DNA of 64,000 nt from Amphiura filiformis (GCF_039555335.1 NC_092640.1:38918295-38982294); one strand, 5' to 3'; shown: positions 46,181-57,860, counted from the first letter of the stretch. The notes: generated by a model not told the origin, from the sequence alone. Program-made: numbers and translations.

Positions 46181-46574
46181 TGCCTCCAACAAAATTGGAT
46201 GTGTCAAAATAATATCGGATGTAAATTATGTACAAGCATAGAAAATATAACCTACATTTTTACCCCCTTACTCCTTAACTAGTTTTATTCATAGGCCATC
46301 ACTGATCTTTTGATTTGCTCCCTTACCGACTTGCCATTCATGAGGACCAAAATATTTTGAAATAAGTGCGGAAACAAAAAGACGTATGGGCCAAATATAA
46401 GGTTACAACTTACACAATTATCTATTCGTTCTACCTAACCACCTATTCCCATTAATAACGAGGATGTTGCCATATAAAAATTTGTCTACCACCACATACA
46501 TTATACTTAAACATCTTTCTCACTTAGCAGATACACATACCAAACATATAGATTGTGTGAATACAGTCTCCTCC

Positions 46575-46860
46575 ATTTAGCTTGTCACAAAAATCCACAA
46601 TATCCTGTGGAAGGTATGAGAAATATCTTCCACAGGGGGAGTATGAATAAGAATTTAAAATGGAATTACCATTAACCAACTCTATTTGAAACTCACCCTC
46701 CCTCTGTGGAAGATTCAGATTGATCCATTTTCAGAGGGTGTATCACATTCAAATGGAGCTGCCAGCTGCCCAATGTTTTCAAATCCATTTGAAATTCATA
46801 CTCCCTGCAGATATTTCTAACCTCTTCCACAGGTGGAATTTAAAAGTGAATATACCCAAT
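46575..46860. mobile_element. Pieces of the same GGAAT/TTCCAC MITE family
   Basis: CTTCCACAGGGGGAGTAT and TTTGAAACTCACC blocks as at 23770-24050. Confidence 0.65.
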
Positions 46861-47150
46861 GTACTCTGTGTAATGTCCTAATTGTGTCTAAAATTTACTA
46901 AATATATATGTAAGTACAAATAAAATATTTAAAAACAGTGTTCAGAAAGTGGATGTGCTAGATTGGACTGGACTTTTTCTTTCGGTCTAAACACAGTGAG
47001 TCTGTTACCTTCACGGCATTGAATAATGCCAAAACCCCTTTATACACTTGGGTGAGGACTTGAGGCACACATGTACATGGTGGTTGCACTACCCAAATAT
47101 ATTTAATATAGCGTTCTATTCTTGTGTATGGAGGCATTGTTTGAGGGTCA

Positions 47151-47606
47151 ACCACAGAATTAAGACTACAGAACCAGGACTCCCTATATCTGCAAATCCA
47201 ATTGCGCGGTCGGTATACGGGAAAAATTAGGGGTGGAAACAAACGAAAACAATTGTGCATGATAATCACACTATAATGCATTGCGTTGCTCCTCAGATGC
47301 AGTCCCACTTCGGAGACCCACTTTAAAGTGAGTTAGTTCGCTATTAGGGAATCTGCCAGGGACCCCGTTGAAAATATTTTCGATATAGGCTTTTTAAGCT
47401 TTTGTATGTATGCTTGCCTGGATTATCAATAAATCAAATCAAAATCAATCAAATCAGTGGGTTGCTCCATAAAGCATGTCTAGTATCGTGCACAAGCACC
47501 GATTAGTTGTGGGTGCATTTCAAGCAAAACATGAATATCCCCATTTTTTCCCTGAGTGTATCAAGATCGTGATTAAGTCTTGGTTTTCAGGTTTTAATTC
47601 TGTGGT
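47151..47606. mobile_element. MITE of the ACCACAGAATTAA family
   Basis: ACCACAGAATTAAGACTACA at left; GGTTTTAATTCTGTGGT at right. The interior holds a LINE-like AATAAATCAAATCAAA piece near 47429. Confidence 0.75.
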
Positions 47607-48684
47607 GTGAACACACAAAAAGTTAACATTATCACACCCACTGGCCCTAGTGTGGATAGTACTGTACATATATCTTGGGTCTATTTACCTATTATTTTTC
47701 ATCAATATGTACAAAGTACACGATTTGTTACAGATAAAGATCTAAGTGTGTTTTTACAAGGGGAAATTACGCTCTTATATCAGTTTTGTGATTAGGTTGG
47801 GACATGTCATACAGCAGGGGTGGCCAACTGCAGCCCACAGGCCTTGTGGTCTTCAATGATAATGATGTTCAATGCAGGCCACAAAGCCTATAGTTATCGA
47901 AAATAATGTAAAACACAATAAACATCAGATTGCCATAACAAATGTGTGGCCCATCAAACCACGCAATATAGTCCTCTGTCCCAAACCGTTGGCCGTCCCT
48001 GTCATATGCGACATGATCTGGTCCTTGGGGGCCATGGGCGGCAAATTTGAATTTGAGACTGAGGTAAAGTTAAAAATATGGAGTTAAAAAACAATAAAAT
48101 ACATAAGAAAATAACCATCAAAAAACTTCATAACTTTATAACCAAATATGCTAGGCCTTTGGTGTTTTCAGTAAATGATAGCCTATTGTATGTATAATGT
48201 ACATGTAATAATAATTACAGTAACTCAATTTTCAAAAAGAGCCTCCTTTGGCCCCCATGGACACATATCTTGGGGTGCAGCATTCACACTTTTAACCTTG
48301 TAAAGGTTATAACAATTAACATTATGCTTTTGCCTTGCTTAAAATCAGGGGTGTGAGTGACCACAGATAAAAAAAAAGTCTGAACAAATTTGGAAAGCTC
48401 ATATACGTTTGTACAGAGAAAGTGCAGAAAAGGAGATAAAAATCAAGATCAAAACGTCTGAATTCAGATTTTAAACTTACACCCCGGTAAAATGCGCTTC
48501 ATTCAGACACTCGACCCAAGTGAATTTCAGAAGTTTTATGAACACTGAGTTGTACAAAATGCAAAATTTACACCCGTTTTGACATGATTGTCCTTTCAGT
48601 GAAAATTTGATACAGAAATATGTTGCATAACACCAAATCAGAAGGATGTCATTGTTCAATCACTTGCCAGTCTTAGTAAATAGA

Positions 48685-48690
48685 TTTATT
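48685..48690 (-). terminator. Polyadenylation signal for the SRSF7-like gene
   Basis: A minus-strand AATAAA lies ~145 bp after the stop codon. Cleavage would be expected about 10-25 bp further on, near 48665. Confidence 0.6.
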
Positions 48691-48831
48691 AAAATTTCAA
48701 ATACAAATATACAATATTTTTCTAATTAAAAACAAATAAATTTCAGTTTCATCCACGGCATAGTTTCTCAAAGTTTGGACCACGTCTTGGTGTACTGTAG
48801 CATGAATGAATGGCGAGGAACTTCTTCATCT

Positions 48832-48850
48832 TTAGTCCTTTGGAGAAGGG
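48832..48850 (-). CDS. SRSF7: SRSF7-like terminal coding exon
   Basis: After a TTGCAG acceptor the reading frame gives PSPKD and TAA (48832-48834). This in-phase short tail is followed by about 150 bp of AT-rich 3' UTR and an AATAAA. The call depends on splice phase and the polyadenylation signal. Confidence 0.75.
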
Positions 48851-51800
48851 CTGCAATGGAAAATAATAAGTATAAACAATCAGAGAAAAAGAAGTTTAAC
48901 AGTTTATTACAAAATTCATTAATTTTTTCATTTGCAGGGTTTCTCAATAGGTGAATCACAGGCCAGATTCGACCCGGCTACAAACTGTGTGTTTCCACTG
49001 ACTGGGCACATCATATTTCTTTCCGCGTAACACTCGCAAACCAATTAACCATTGACGGCGTCCTGTGTCATGCCCGTTGTATAATTATCGAACATGTGTC
49101 CACTGAGGGAAATACCGGTGTTACACATGATCTGCCTCTAGAGGTGGATCACGGTTGCCAGGTGTCCACACCGGATCACTACAAACCGATCTGTTTTCAC
49201 TGAGCACATTAACATGTGACGCCAACACTCTAAACTCTAAGTGTAAGGTAAACATTATAGCAAAACAAGGTGCATTTGGCCATCGAACACAGATCTTTCA
49301 AATGAGTTTAGCTCTAATCACTATATCAGGGACCATGTATGGACCATGTATGAAGAAACTGGATACAGCTTCCACCCATTGTACCATGCGAGTTGCTGGT
49401 TTACAATTTATCCTCGGTTGAGCAAGCATGCATAAATCGATATACCCTGGTACGAATCCCAGCGCAGTTACAACATGGCGCATGGCTTGTATTGCACGAT
49501 GTGGTGCCTCTCGATCCCATGCTTGCAATCCCACAGGATGTGATGATGCAATCACCGTAAGTGATAGGCACGCTTTCGCTGGCCCGGCCAGCGTACAACC
49601 AGTAGTTGCTAAGTGTTGGCAACCTAGTGGTTGGCATGCGAGGGGTCTCAGGTTCAAATCCCACCCAGAACAAACAAAGTCATTGTTTGTTTTCTCTGTA
49701 TTCCTCCCTTCATTCCCTTCAAATCGCCAAAAAGCCCTTCGGGCGTTAGGGTTAAGGGAGGTTTGTTTTGTCACAATCGGGTATCGAACCATGTTGCACT
49801 GAACAGCAAATCAGTATGGGGAAGAAATGCATTGTGGGAAGTGTCAGATATCTTCTTTGCACCATCGCGCTCATTTTTTCTTCATCACTTACCTGCGACT
49901 TCTGCTTCGGCTGTCACGGTAGTTGCGTCTTGGCGAAATGGAGCGAGAACGGGACCTAGAACGGCTAGAAGGATGAGCAGAAAAACCAAATGAAATATGT
50001 TAATTTAGAAATATAAAGAGTTGCACGCTAAAATCATGTAAAAATGTCAATTTCTGGTTACAAGACCAAAGAAAATGGTTCTTCTACTCGAGCTCAGAAA
50101 AAGATCAACCTGCCAACTACTCGTGGTGTAATTATCCTAACAATGTTGCTGATTGGGCCAACTGATAATAAAAACTTCTTTTTGGCCAATCAGCAGGTAG
50201 TTCTCATGGGGTTAATATCACCTCCTTTTCATAACATCATATAAAAGCGCACTGACGGAGCGAAGACCGGGAAAACTTTCATTCGTTGTTGTTTCTTCTG
50301 CTATTTTTTAAAATCACAATTCATGGTGAGTGCTTTGCATTTTAGTCACACGTTTGAGTTGAATGATCAACCTACTCATGCACATTGAATTTACTGAATT
50401 GTGAAATTTGGGAATTTTTTCCTTCAAGGAAGCTATTTCTAAAATCAACCTGAAAATAATCTTTTTCTGTCACTGTCACACACTTACCCTGCTACATGTA
50501 CATTTCTCTGTTAAAATACGAAACATGTAATCTCATAAACTGGCACGTGCTTTGACGGACGGTACGGGGCACTCCCACCATCTATGAAATGATGAACGTA
50601 AACCCGCCGAAAAGCAAACGCCAAGAAAAATATCTGAAAGCCTTGCCCTCTCATCACCGAAGGGTCGATGATCGAAAACCAACTTTGCAAAATGTGCACG
50701 CCTGACGGTGACTTTAGAAGCTTTTTGTAAGAAATTTGGTTTGGAAAGAGAGAGACGGACACCTGATGCTAGCTCCTCAGAGGGCGGAAGAAACTATAGC
50801 TTTGCACAACCCTGAAGCCACAGCTCTTGTGATCACATGCTAAACTTATGCTGATCACATGCTAGACATGTGATGCTATAATAGCACATGCTGAGTGCTG
50901 CCTGACTGATATGATATTGTAGGGAAGACCCGAGGAACATTACCGCAGACTTATCCAAAATCAAAGACCCTGAAAATTAGGAATAAAAACATATCGTGGT
51001 AATTGGGGAGTCGTAAAAAACAGTTTTGTATAAGCACCGCCGATAAATCGATAATAATCAATAAATCGATAATCCAATGTAATCGATATCGCTGATATCA
51101 CTTTCTAAGTGTTACCCATATATTGGAAGTTGCCGATAATGAAAATAAAAAGTATCAAAAAATACTATAGTCACATGTCCTGATGCAGAATGCACACTTA
51201 CTGATATCCGATTATCGTATCAAATTTGGTGATCATGTTATTTTTCTTCCATTTCATGAGTTTTTTTATGGAAATAAAACCCTTGGATCTTTTCATCAGA
51301 ATTGTGCACTAGCAGCCTAATTTGCAAGTATTTTAATTTTTGAAGGTTTTTAGTGCCTGGAATTTTCAGATCACAAAAATTTGGAGGGGGGGGGGGAAAT
51401 TGATAACTCAAAGTTTATTGATATTGAGTGACCGATATATTGATTTTCTCAATCCAGAAATCGACGGTACTTAACTTTGTATCCCTCTCAAAAAAAGTTT
51501 TGTATGCCTTTCAAAAAAATCTGTTTTGCACTTATGTGTTAACACTCAACATCTGGTTGTTGAGATAAGTCCCCTGGAATTGCTTTGTTTTGTAAAGCGG
51601 AAACTAAGAAAAAATGGAATAACAACATAAAGTACTCATCCCATTTATTAACTAAAATATAATACCAAGGGGTAAAATATGAATGGGCCATTTGTTGTGA
51701 AAAATATTTAGTTTTAATAATTAACATTTCATATTTGGTAGACAAGTTCATGCTTGATAATATTTCTACAATCCTAGAACAAAATCAAGAGAATGGGAAA

Positions 51801-54800
51801 TAATAAGATTTGTTATGAAGTTTAACACAATATACTTCCTGGAGTTGACAGTTCCTACAGTGGGGATTTGGGGATTTAATCATTCACATTCAACACATCC
51901 ACATTTTATATCTTGAGGGTCAGAGATGTAATAATACAGACAATTGCAAGCCATAGGGAGCGTAACGAACGGAGCGCAGAGGCTGGGGTCCCTTTTAGAT
52001 ACAAAATGTTTATCTTTTTATTTTATTTCAAAATCCCAAGGAAGATGCAAATTCAAAAGTTGCAGATTGCTCCATTGGAAGCCCTATTGATACAGAGTGT
52101 TCTCAAACAAGAGAACTGGTGCCATGCTTTCCATTGACTTGAACATGCAACTTTTAATTTTGTTCTTCCATTGGGTTTTCGATCAGCTTTTCTTACCGAC
52201 TTCAGTAAATGTGGTCTTTAAATCAGAGCTAAAGGGACATAAATTGATAATACCGTAACCACCCGGGTATAAGCCCACCTTCGGCTATAAGCCCACTCCC
52301 TATTTTTCAAAGCATTCTGGGAACAAGGGTGCACTCAGGTATAAGCCCAGTACTTAGTTTTGGCCAAGTTCTTAAATCAAATCAACTTTGCTCTCATATT
52401 TAAGAACAGATATAAAAAATATCAGTTGATAATTAACATTCCACAATTTTAAGAAATTGACATAGAAGATAGAAATTACTGGTACATTGGGCATATACAA
52501 ATGGGGTGATAGTTCTTATTTTTAAATTCAAGCACTAGCCCTTCCCCGGTTATAAGCCCACCCCCATTTTTGAAGTGAAATCTGCCATCTACGGGGGTGG
52601 GCTTATACCCGAGTGGTTACGGTAATCAATGAATCAACTATGCAATGATATCCAAATCCTTTCAATTAAAATCAGGTTTCTAAGACAGACTGCTTGGCTT
52701 GATCTTGGCTTGCTTCATGCACTTAATTTTTAAAGTTTAATCATAACCTGCAGGGGTGCAATTTCGTCAAATGTAACGAGAATCAAACTTGATTCTTGAT
52801 TCTCCAAAACTCATCCAACGAGAATCAAGAGAATCTCAAGTAATTGCACTTTGTGTGGAATAGGCATGATTTTAGGAGAATCAATTGGGATTCTCACAAA
52901 CTAATATTAGAAACAATTTTTGCGAGAATCAATTCTCTGACTCTTGCCGATTTGTAGCGCTGATGATCTGCATCCCTCCAAACACACATTACATTTCCTT
53001 TATCCTTTTTTATTCGTACCAACCACACGTAATGTGATCCTTATGTTCTTTGTCACCCAAATCCCTGCACACTGAACGATTCTGTGGAATGAATAAGCGG
53101 AAACCCTAGATATTTGAGTACCTTTGTCAGTAAGTAAATATACAACAATAAATATCAAACTTGTACCTTCTTCTGTATCTGCCACCACCAGAACCCCTTT
53201 GACCATCGCCAGGTCTGCGTCCATATTTACAGTCGCGTGCAAAATGTCCACGCTCCCCGCATGCGTAGCAGCTGTCGTTACGTCTGTCACGTGGCGGGCC
53301 TCTGCCGTATCCACCGCCACCACCATATCCGCCACCGCCGCCATATCCACCACCACCATAGCCGCCACCACCACCCCTGCTGCGGGAACGTCCACTAGCA
53401 ATTTCAACTTTGACCTCTTTGCCGCAGACACGTCTGTATAGGAAAAGACACAACTGATTGTTAAACATTTTCCCTGAGCGGTAGAGGTCCATAATAGACA
53501 AATTATAGTAAAATTTTACATACAATAAGTCAGCCCTCGAATTAAGGATCTGAAGGGGCACGGCAACCTTTTTAGGGCAAGTTGATAATTGCCTTGGATT
53601 TTTACTGAAAAGGCAAGGCAGCACAGCAGTTTGTAATATTTCAAGAGGGCATCATGGCAACTATTGAAAATTTGAGAAGGGCACCAAGGCAATTTCTCAA
53701 AAGTGAAGAAAACACACACAAACATAGATAATAATGAGGGGGCAGGGCTGGGGCACCGACGGCACCTTCATTAGAGGGCACGACAAGTGACTGCCTTGGG
53801 TAAAGGACATATTTTGAAGGCATTACGGCAGTGGGGTTGGGCACCCACGGCAAAATGCCATGGGTGCCGTGGGTTAATTCGAAGGCTGCAATAAGTGTGA
53901 TTGATCCTATGACTTTTTTTTTCAAATTTAACTTTTGAAGTGTGTCGTGTAGGGTAGGGTGCATCAAACGCCCCTCATGTCAACCATATTTTTTGTACCT
54001 AGTGTCAAACTGTGCCACTTAACTAGAAAATCATCCCCTCCAAATTTAAATTCAATCGGAGGTCGGGAAGGGGGTCCACCGTGAGCTTAAAGTTCGGACA
54101 GAGGCAACCAGTAAAAGTCCGGCCGGCAGCTTTTGAATTATATACAGTTATACATACATATTAATAGCTGCCTTTAGTGAATGTTTTTATAGTACCTCAT
54201 ATCTCAGACAATACTCAATAAAATGCAAATCCATTTGAACTAAGCAAAAAGGCAGCTATTTTCAGACATAATTTGAAGTCATAATAATAGCTGCCATGTG
54301 CACGTTTCTCTATTTACAGCCATTTCTGCATGGAAAATGGGTCCATCGCATGCTGCGAGCTTAAAGTTTGCATGATAGGTGCCTTTTACTTAAATGACAA
54401 ATCAATCAGGCAGCTATTTAGTTTTCATTACTTAATACTGAACATCACTGTGGCTGCCATATGAATAACAATGTAATAAATGTACTTATCTAGCTATGTT
54501 GCTTATCAGTCCATGATATTGGTAAATTAGGTAACATCATTCAGTTTACGCTCTCTCAGATTAGGTGTCCGTTTTCTATCTTGCTCCACCACTTGCAAGA
54601 CATTTTGATAATGTTCCTAACTCTAGGCAGCAGCTAGGAAATCTGCACTGAGTTTCACACCACGTTCTGCTGCATCATTTACCACATTGAGCTACATTGA
54701 CGGCTCTAACATTGCTAAGTGATTGCAGATAAACTGAGGACTCGGGCCAAGTGTCAACATTGTCTGCTAGGAATTTGTCATTGATCTGCAGGATGTTCAT

Positions 54801-57731
54801 AGTGAACCTTGCCTGCAAAATCAGCTAGGACGACTGTTGACCAAGTGATATTCTCAGGGTCAGGGAACTTTGGCTTTCCAAAGCCTGCGCCAAGCGAATA
54901 TATGGCTTTAGTGCTGCTGCATCAGGTTTAAGTTCAAGTAGCCTTCTCGCTAAAGCTTGTCTCTATTGTACTGGTACCTTTCCACTGAAGAGAGCAAGCG
55001 GTACCATCTCTTCGGTGAGATACATGTACCACAGATGTCTGCTCAGGGCTTTGTGGGTTTGCGTGCACTTGTTGCAACACCGAAATTGATATCGGCATAC
55101 TGCAGGAGGCGCTTGTACAACTGAAGATCATTCCATGGCGGGTCAAAAGCAACACTGCATGTTATCCAGCAGGAACTTTAGATTATTGTTGCAAATACAA
55201 CAAATTCACATATCTTTGGTAGCTGGTGCTTTGTTGTCACAGTGCCTTGCGGAAGCTGTTCAATGTGATTCTGCATTAGAGAGATTTTGATACTAGGCCT
55301 ATACAGCAGTTTGGACATACATGACTGCTTGAATGTAATTGATTGGCCCGAGTCCTTAGCTTTACTGCTATCGCTTAGCAATGTTAGAGCCGTCAATGTG
55401 GTAAATGATGCAGCAGAAAGTGTTTTGAATCTCATACAGATTTCCTAGCTACTGCCCAGAGTGAGGAACATAATCAAATGTCTTGCAAGTGGTGGAGCAA
55501 GATGGAAAACAGACACCTAATCTGTGTAAAGCATATTTTTTATGGCAGCCACAGTGATGTGCAGTATAAAGTAGGGTCATTATTTCTCAATTCACCCAAT
55601 GGGAAACACCTCACCCCCTTCAAATTTGTTCAAAATTGGTATACAGAAGCGATTTTGGCTGGCAAGCTCAAATTTCAAATTTGAGCTTAATCGGACGTAT
55701 GGTTTTCGCGCTATGCCCCGCCCATTTTTCGTGTTTTTGTCGAAAAATGGCGCGCCCTTCAATATTGTCGCGACCATATCTCCATAACTGTAGGTCCTAC
55801 TGAGCTGAAATTGGTGTCATTATTTAGCTAATCTCTCAAAGAATCCAAATCTGCTATCATTTAGTATGTAGGAGTAAGAGAAAATTTGTGACCTTTTTTT
55901 CTGCACTTTGACCTTGAATTTGACCTTGTTGCCCACGTGACCGCGAGGCGAATTTGGGTTGGAATTATACCCCCATATGTTGTCTACAAAATATCAAAAA
56001 ATTGGAGGGTAATATTTTTGTTTTTTTGCTAGAAGCTTTCTAAAACAAGCATGCAGGTGAAAACATATGTATTTAATGCATGTACATATAGGCCTATATA
56101 CAATTGGCCTATATTATAATAGTATCATGTGTACAATATACTGAGCCTACATACAAAATTACAGTTTTTCAACCACATGCTTGCTTTATGAAAGCCTAGC
56201 AAGAAAACAAAAAATATTACCCCTCCAATTTTTTGATATTATGTAGACAACATATGAAGGTGTAATTCCAACGCAAATTCGCCTCGCGGTCACGTGGGCA
56301 ACAAGGTCAAATTCAAGGTCAAAGTACAGAAAAAAAGGTCATATTTTTTCTCTTCCTCTAAATGATAGTAGATTTGGATTCTGTGAGAGATTAGCTAAAA
56401 AATGACACCAATTTCAGCTCAGTAGGACCACGGTTACGGAGATATGGTCGCATAAATATTGATAAAGGCCCATTTTTCACCGAAATCGCCAAAATGGGCA
56501 GGGCATAAGCCGAAACCGTGACGTCCGATTAAGCTAAAATTTGAAATTTGAGCTTTACCAGCCAAAATCACCCTGTATACCAATTTTGAACAAATTTGAA
56601 GGGGGTGAGGTGTAAAATCATATTTTTTTTGGGTGATTTGAGAAATAATGACCCAGTAATGAAAACTAAATAGCTGCCTGATTGATTTGTCATTTAGTTA
56701 AAGGCACCTATCAATCATACACAAACTTTAAGCTTGTAGCGCGTGATGGATCCATTTTCCATGTAGAAACAGCTGTAAATAGAGAAACATGCACATGGCA
56801 GCTATTATTATGACCTCAAATATGTCTGAAAATAGCTGCTTTTTTGCTTAGTTCAAATGGATTTGCATTTGATTGAGTATTGGCTGAGATATGAAGTACT
56901 TTAAAAACATTCACTAAAGGCAGCTATTAATGGGTGTGTATAACTGTATATATAATACAATAGCTGCCGGCCGGACTTTTATTGGTTGCCTCTGTCCGAA
57001 CTTTAAGCTCACGGTGGACCCCCTTCCTGACCTCCGATTGAATTTAAATTTGGAGGGGATGATTTTCTAGTTAAGTGGCACAGTTTGACACTAGGTACAA
57101 AAAATATGGTTGACATGAGGGGCGTTTGATGCACCCTAGTGTAGGGGTCACTATAAAACAAAATTTGTGCAGAAACTCTGATCAAGGCCATTAAGCACAG
57201 GGTTGCCAATTGCCATACACACATTTTAGGGAGCACAATTAGGTGACTTTTGAGAAGAATTTAACTTTTTTGACAGTTTCCTATCTCATTGGTTGAGAAA
57301 AAAATTGAGTGACCTTTTGAGTTTTGACACTGGTGTCTGTGACTTTCAGTAGTTTCAAGTCCCATAGAAACTAGAACAACTGGGTGACTTTTGGATTTGG
57401 GCTGAAAATGTTGGCAACCCTGCATCAGCCCACCTATTGAAGTATTGGCCTACTGTAAATAGTAAGACTAGATTTCACTGTGCACTGAACCTTTTCAATT
57501 GAACAATGAAAATTCTTACGATCCATCCAGTGCTCGAACTGCATCTTTAGCGTCTCTGGCTTCTTCAAACTCGATGAAAGCAAAACCTGGTGGATTCCTT
57601 GCTACCCACACGCTCCTCAGGTCACCATAGCGATTGAAGGCATCTTCGAGTTCTTCTTTTCTTGCGTTGCTGGGGAGATCGCCTACGTACACCTTGCAGT
57701 CTCTGTCGTAGCTTCTAGACGAATAAGACAT
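48832..57731 (-). CDS. SRSF7: SRSF7/9G8-like serine/arginine-rich splicing factor (4 exons)
   Basis: This is a nuclear SR protein that binds exonic enhancers and recruits spliceosome parts; SRSF7-type proteins also act in mRNA export. Exons in transcript order: 57731-57520, 53433-53167, 49964-49893, 48850-48832. They total 570 nt with all phases consistent, giving 189 residues. Residues ~11-80 are an RRM with RNP2 KVYVGDL and RNP1 [10 protein letters not shown] glycine/tyrosine-rich linker (GGGGY repeats) follows at ~91-114. A CCHC zinc knuckle has Cys126, Cys129, His134 and Cys139. RS dipeptides run from ~160, ending SPSPKD. The RRM plus knuckle plus RS order is diagnostic of SRSF7/9G8/x16, and the single RRM closely matches human SRSF7/SRSF3. 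The RS tail is short (~25 residues against more than 100 in mammals), so additional or alternative RS exons may have been missed. Intron 1 is largely transposon. Confidence 0.93.
49555..49760 (+). mobile_element. SINE of the GTTAGGGTTAA-tailed family (plus strand)
   Basis: CTAGTGGTTGGCATGCG and GGTTCAAATCC boxes, ending CGCCAAAAAGCCC...GCGTTAGGGTTAAG. In intron 3/2 sequence next to SR exon 3. Confidence 0.72.
49893..49964 (-). CDS. SRSF7: SRSF7-like exon 3 (RS domain)
   Basis: A 72-nt exon between TCTAG and GTAAGT encodes [19 protein letters not shown] and RSRSR. Phase fits both neighbours. The RS dipeptides are the phosphorylated protein-interaction and nuclear-targeting region of SR proteins. 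Confidence 0.9.
50125..50220. repeat. Dispersed ~85-bp repeat, inverted relative to 8555-8645
   Basis: TAACAATGTTGCTGATTGGG ... CTTCTTTTTGGCCAA is the reverse complement of the segment at 8555-8645. It abuts the candidate TATA promoter. Confidence 0.75.
50240..50331 (+). promoter_or_regulatory. Candidate TATA promoter and tiny first exon on the plus strand
   Basis: TATAAAAG at 50240-50247 is followed by a pyrimidine-containing leader and an ATG at 50323-50325 directly abutting a perfect GTGAGT donor. ATG|GTGAGT first exons are common in small housekeeping genes. It lies antisense inside intron 2 of the SRSF7-like gene. No downstream exon was identified, so chance or a transposon promoter remains possible. 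Confidence 0.22.
52253..52622. mobile_element. TA-flanked MITE, TIR CCGTAACCACCCGGGTATAA
   Basis: Inverted ends, TA at 52251-52252 and 52623-52624, repeated TATAAGCCCA blocks inside. It resembles the CCGTA-ended element at 13393-13834. In intron 2 of the SR gene. Confidence 0.85.
53167..53433 (-). CDS. SRSF7: SRSF7-like exon 2 (end of RRM, Gly-rich linker, zinc knuckle)
   Basis: Acceptor TACAG; begins [18 protein letters not shown], the last RRM strand. Four GGGGY blocks follow, then [14 protein letters not shown] (CX2CX4HX4C) and a basic Gly/Arg tail. GTACAA donor. The glycine-rich linker is longer than in vertebrate SRSF7 and could be length-variable. Confidence 0.94.
53531..53888. mobile_element. 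hAT-type MITE (358 bp) with 8-bp TSD CAATAAGT in SRSF7-like intron 1
   Basis: Same family and length as 29701-30058 but inverted in orientation. The TSD CAATAAGT is perfect at 53523-53530 and 53889-53896. It lies only ~100 bp upstream of exon 2 of the SR gene, close to the branch-point region. Confidence 0.92.
53955..57138. mobile_element. 3.2-kb hAT-like element with ~800-bp inverted arms and TSD GTGTAGGG
   Basis: TIR TAGGGTGCATCAAACGCCCC occurs at both ends, flanked by GTGTAGGG at 53947-53954 and 57139-57146. The left arm runs to about 54760. The right arm is split by an insertion at 55574-56654 and continues at about 55335-55573. The middle (54760-55335) has only broken minus-strand reading frames with no recognisable transposase. 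It occupies most of intron 1 of the SR gene. Confidence 0.88.
55574..56654. mobile_element. 1.08-kb palindromic element nested in the hAT-like element
   Basis: Ends GGGTCATTATTTCTCAA inverted at both termini, arms of ~400 bp, direct repeat AGTA on each side. The uninterrupted left arm of the host element supplies the empty site. Superfamily unknown; a 4-bp duplication is unlike hAT. Confidence 0.85.
57198..57422. mobile_element. hAT-type MITE with CAGGGTTGCCAA ends
   Basis: Inverted CAGGGTTGCCAA ends, related to 60641-61273. No intact target duplication seen. Confidence 0.75.
57520..57731 (-). CDS. SRSF7: SRSF7-like exon 1 (start codon and most of the RRM)
   Basis: Opens with [20 protein letters not shown] and carries RNP1 as [12 protein letters not shown]. 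It stops at LDG plus two bases of the next codon at a GTAAG donor. The start is chosen because the N-terminus has family length and the ATG context is good. No upstream in-frame extension is needed. Confidence 0.95.
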
Positions 57732-57860
57732 CTTGGAATTTGTTGTGTAAATGTGGTCCTTTCTAAATGATTCTGGGGTTTAAAAGAAAGAATAAGATTG
57801 AAAAGGTACATTTTAAACTGAAGTCTGGCCAATAATAAAGATGGCTGCCAAATATTTCTT
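57732..57860 (-). promoter_or_regulatory. Likely 5' UTR/core promoter region of the SRSF7-like gene
   Basis: Upstream of the start codon the minus strand holds an ATTGG (inverted CCAAT) at about 57829-57833 and a GCAGCCATCTTT motif at about 57837-57848, a YY1-like core element common in TATA-less housekeeping promoters. No TATA box is evident. This is inference from motifs only. Confidence 0.3.

Larger units (their letters stand above)
43270..48660. other. AT-rich intergenic stretch
   Basis: Apart from the listed MITEs, palindrome and SINE tail, no exon with supporting splice sites was seen on either strand. Confidence 0.45.

Noticed and set aside
49298..49792. 164-codon minus-strand open frame
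   Set aside because: It runs through the antisense of a tRNA-derived SINE and unrelated flanks; no family resemblance.
53124..53441. Plus-strand open frame over SR exon 2
   Set aside because: Mirror of the GC-rich glycine codons of the real minus-strand exon.
54934..55435. Transposase gene in the 3.2-kb hAT-like element
   Set aside because: Minus-strand frames exist but are broken by stops and show no motif I can tie to a hAT transposase, so only the element is annotated.
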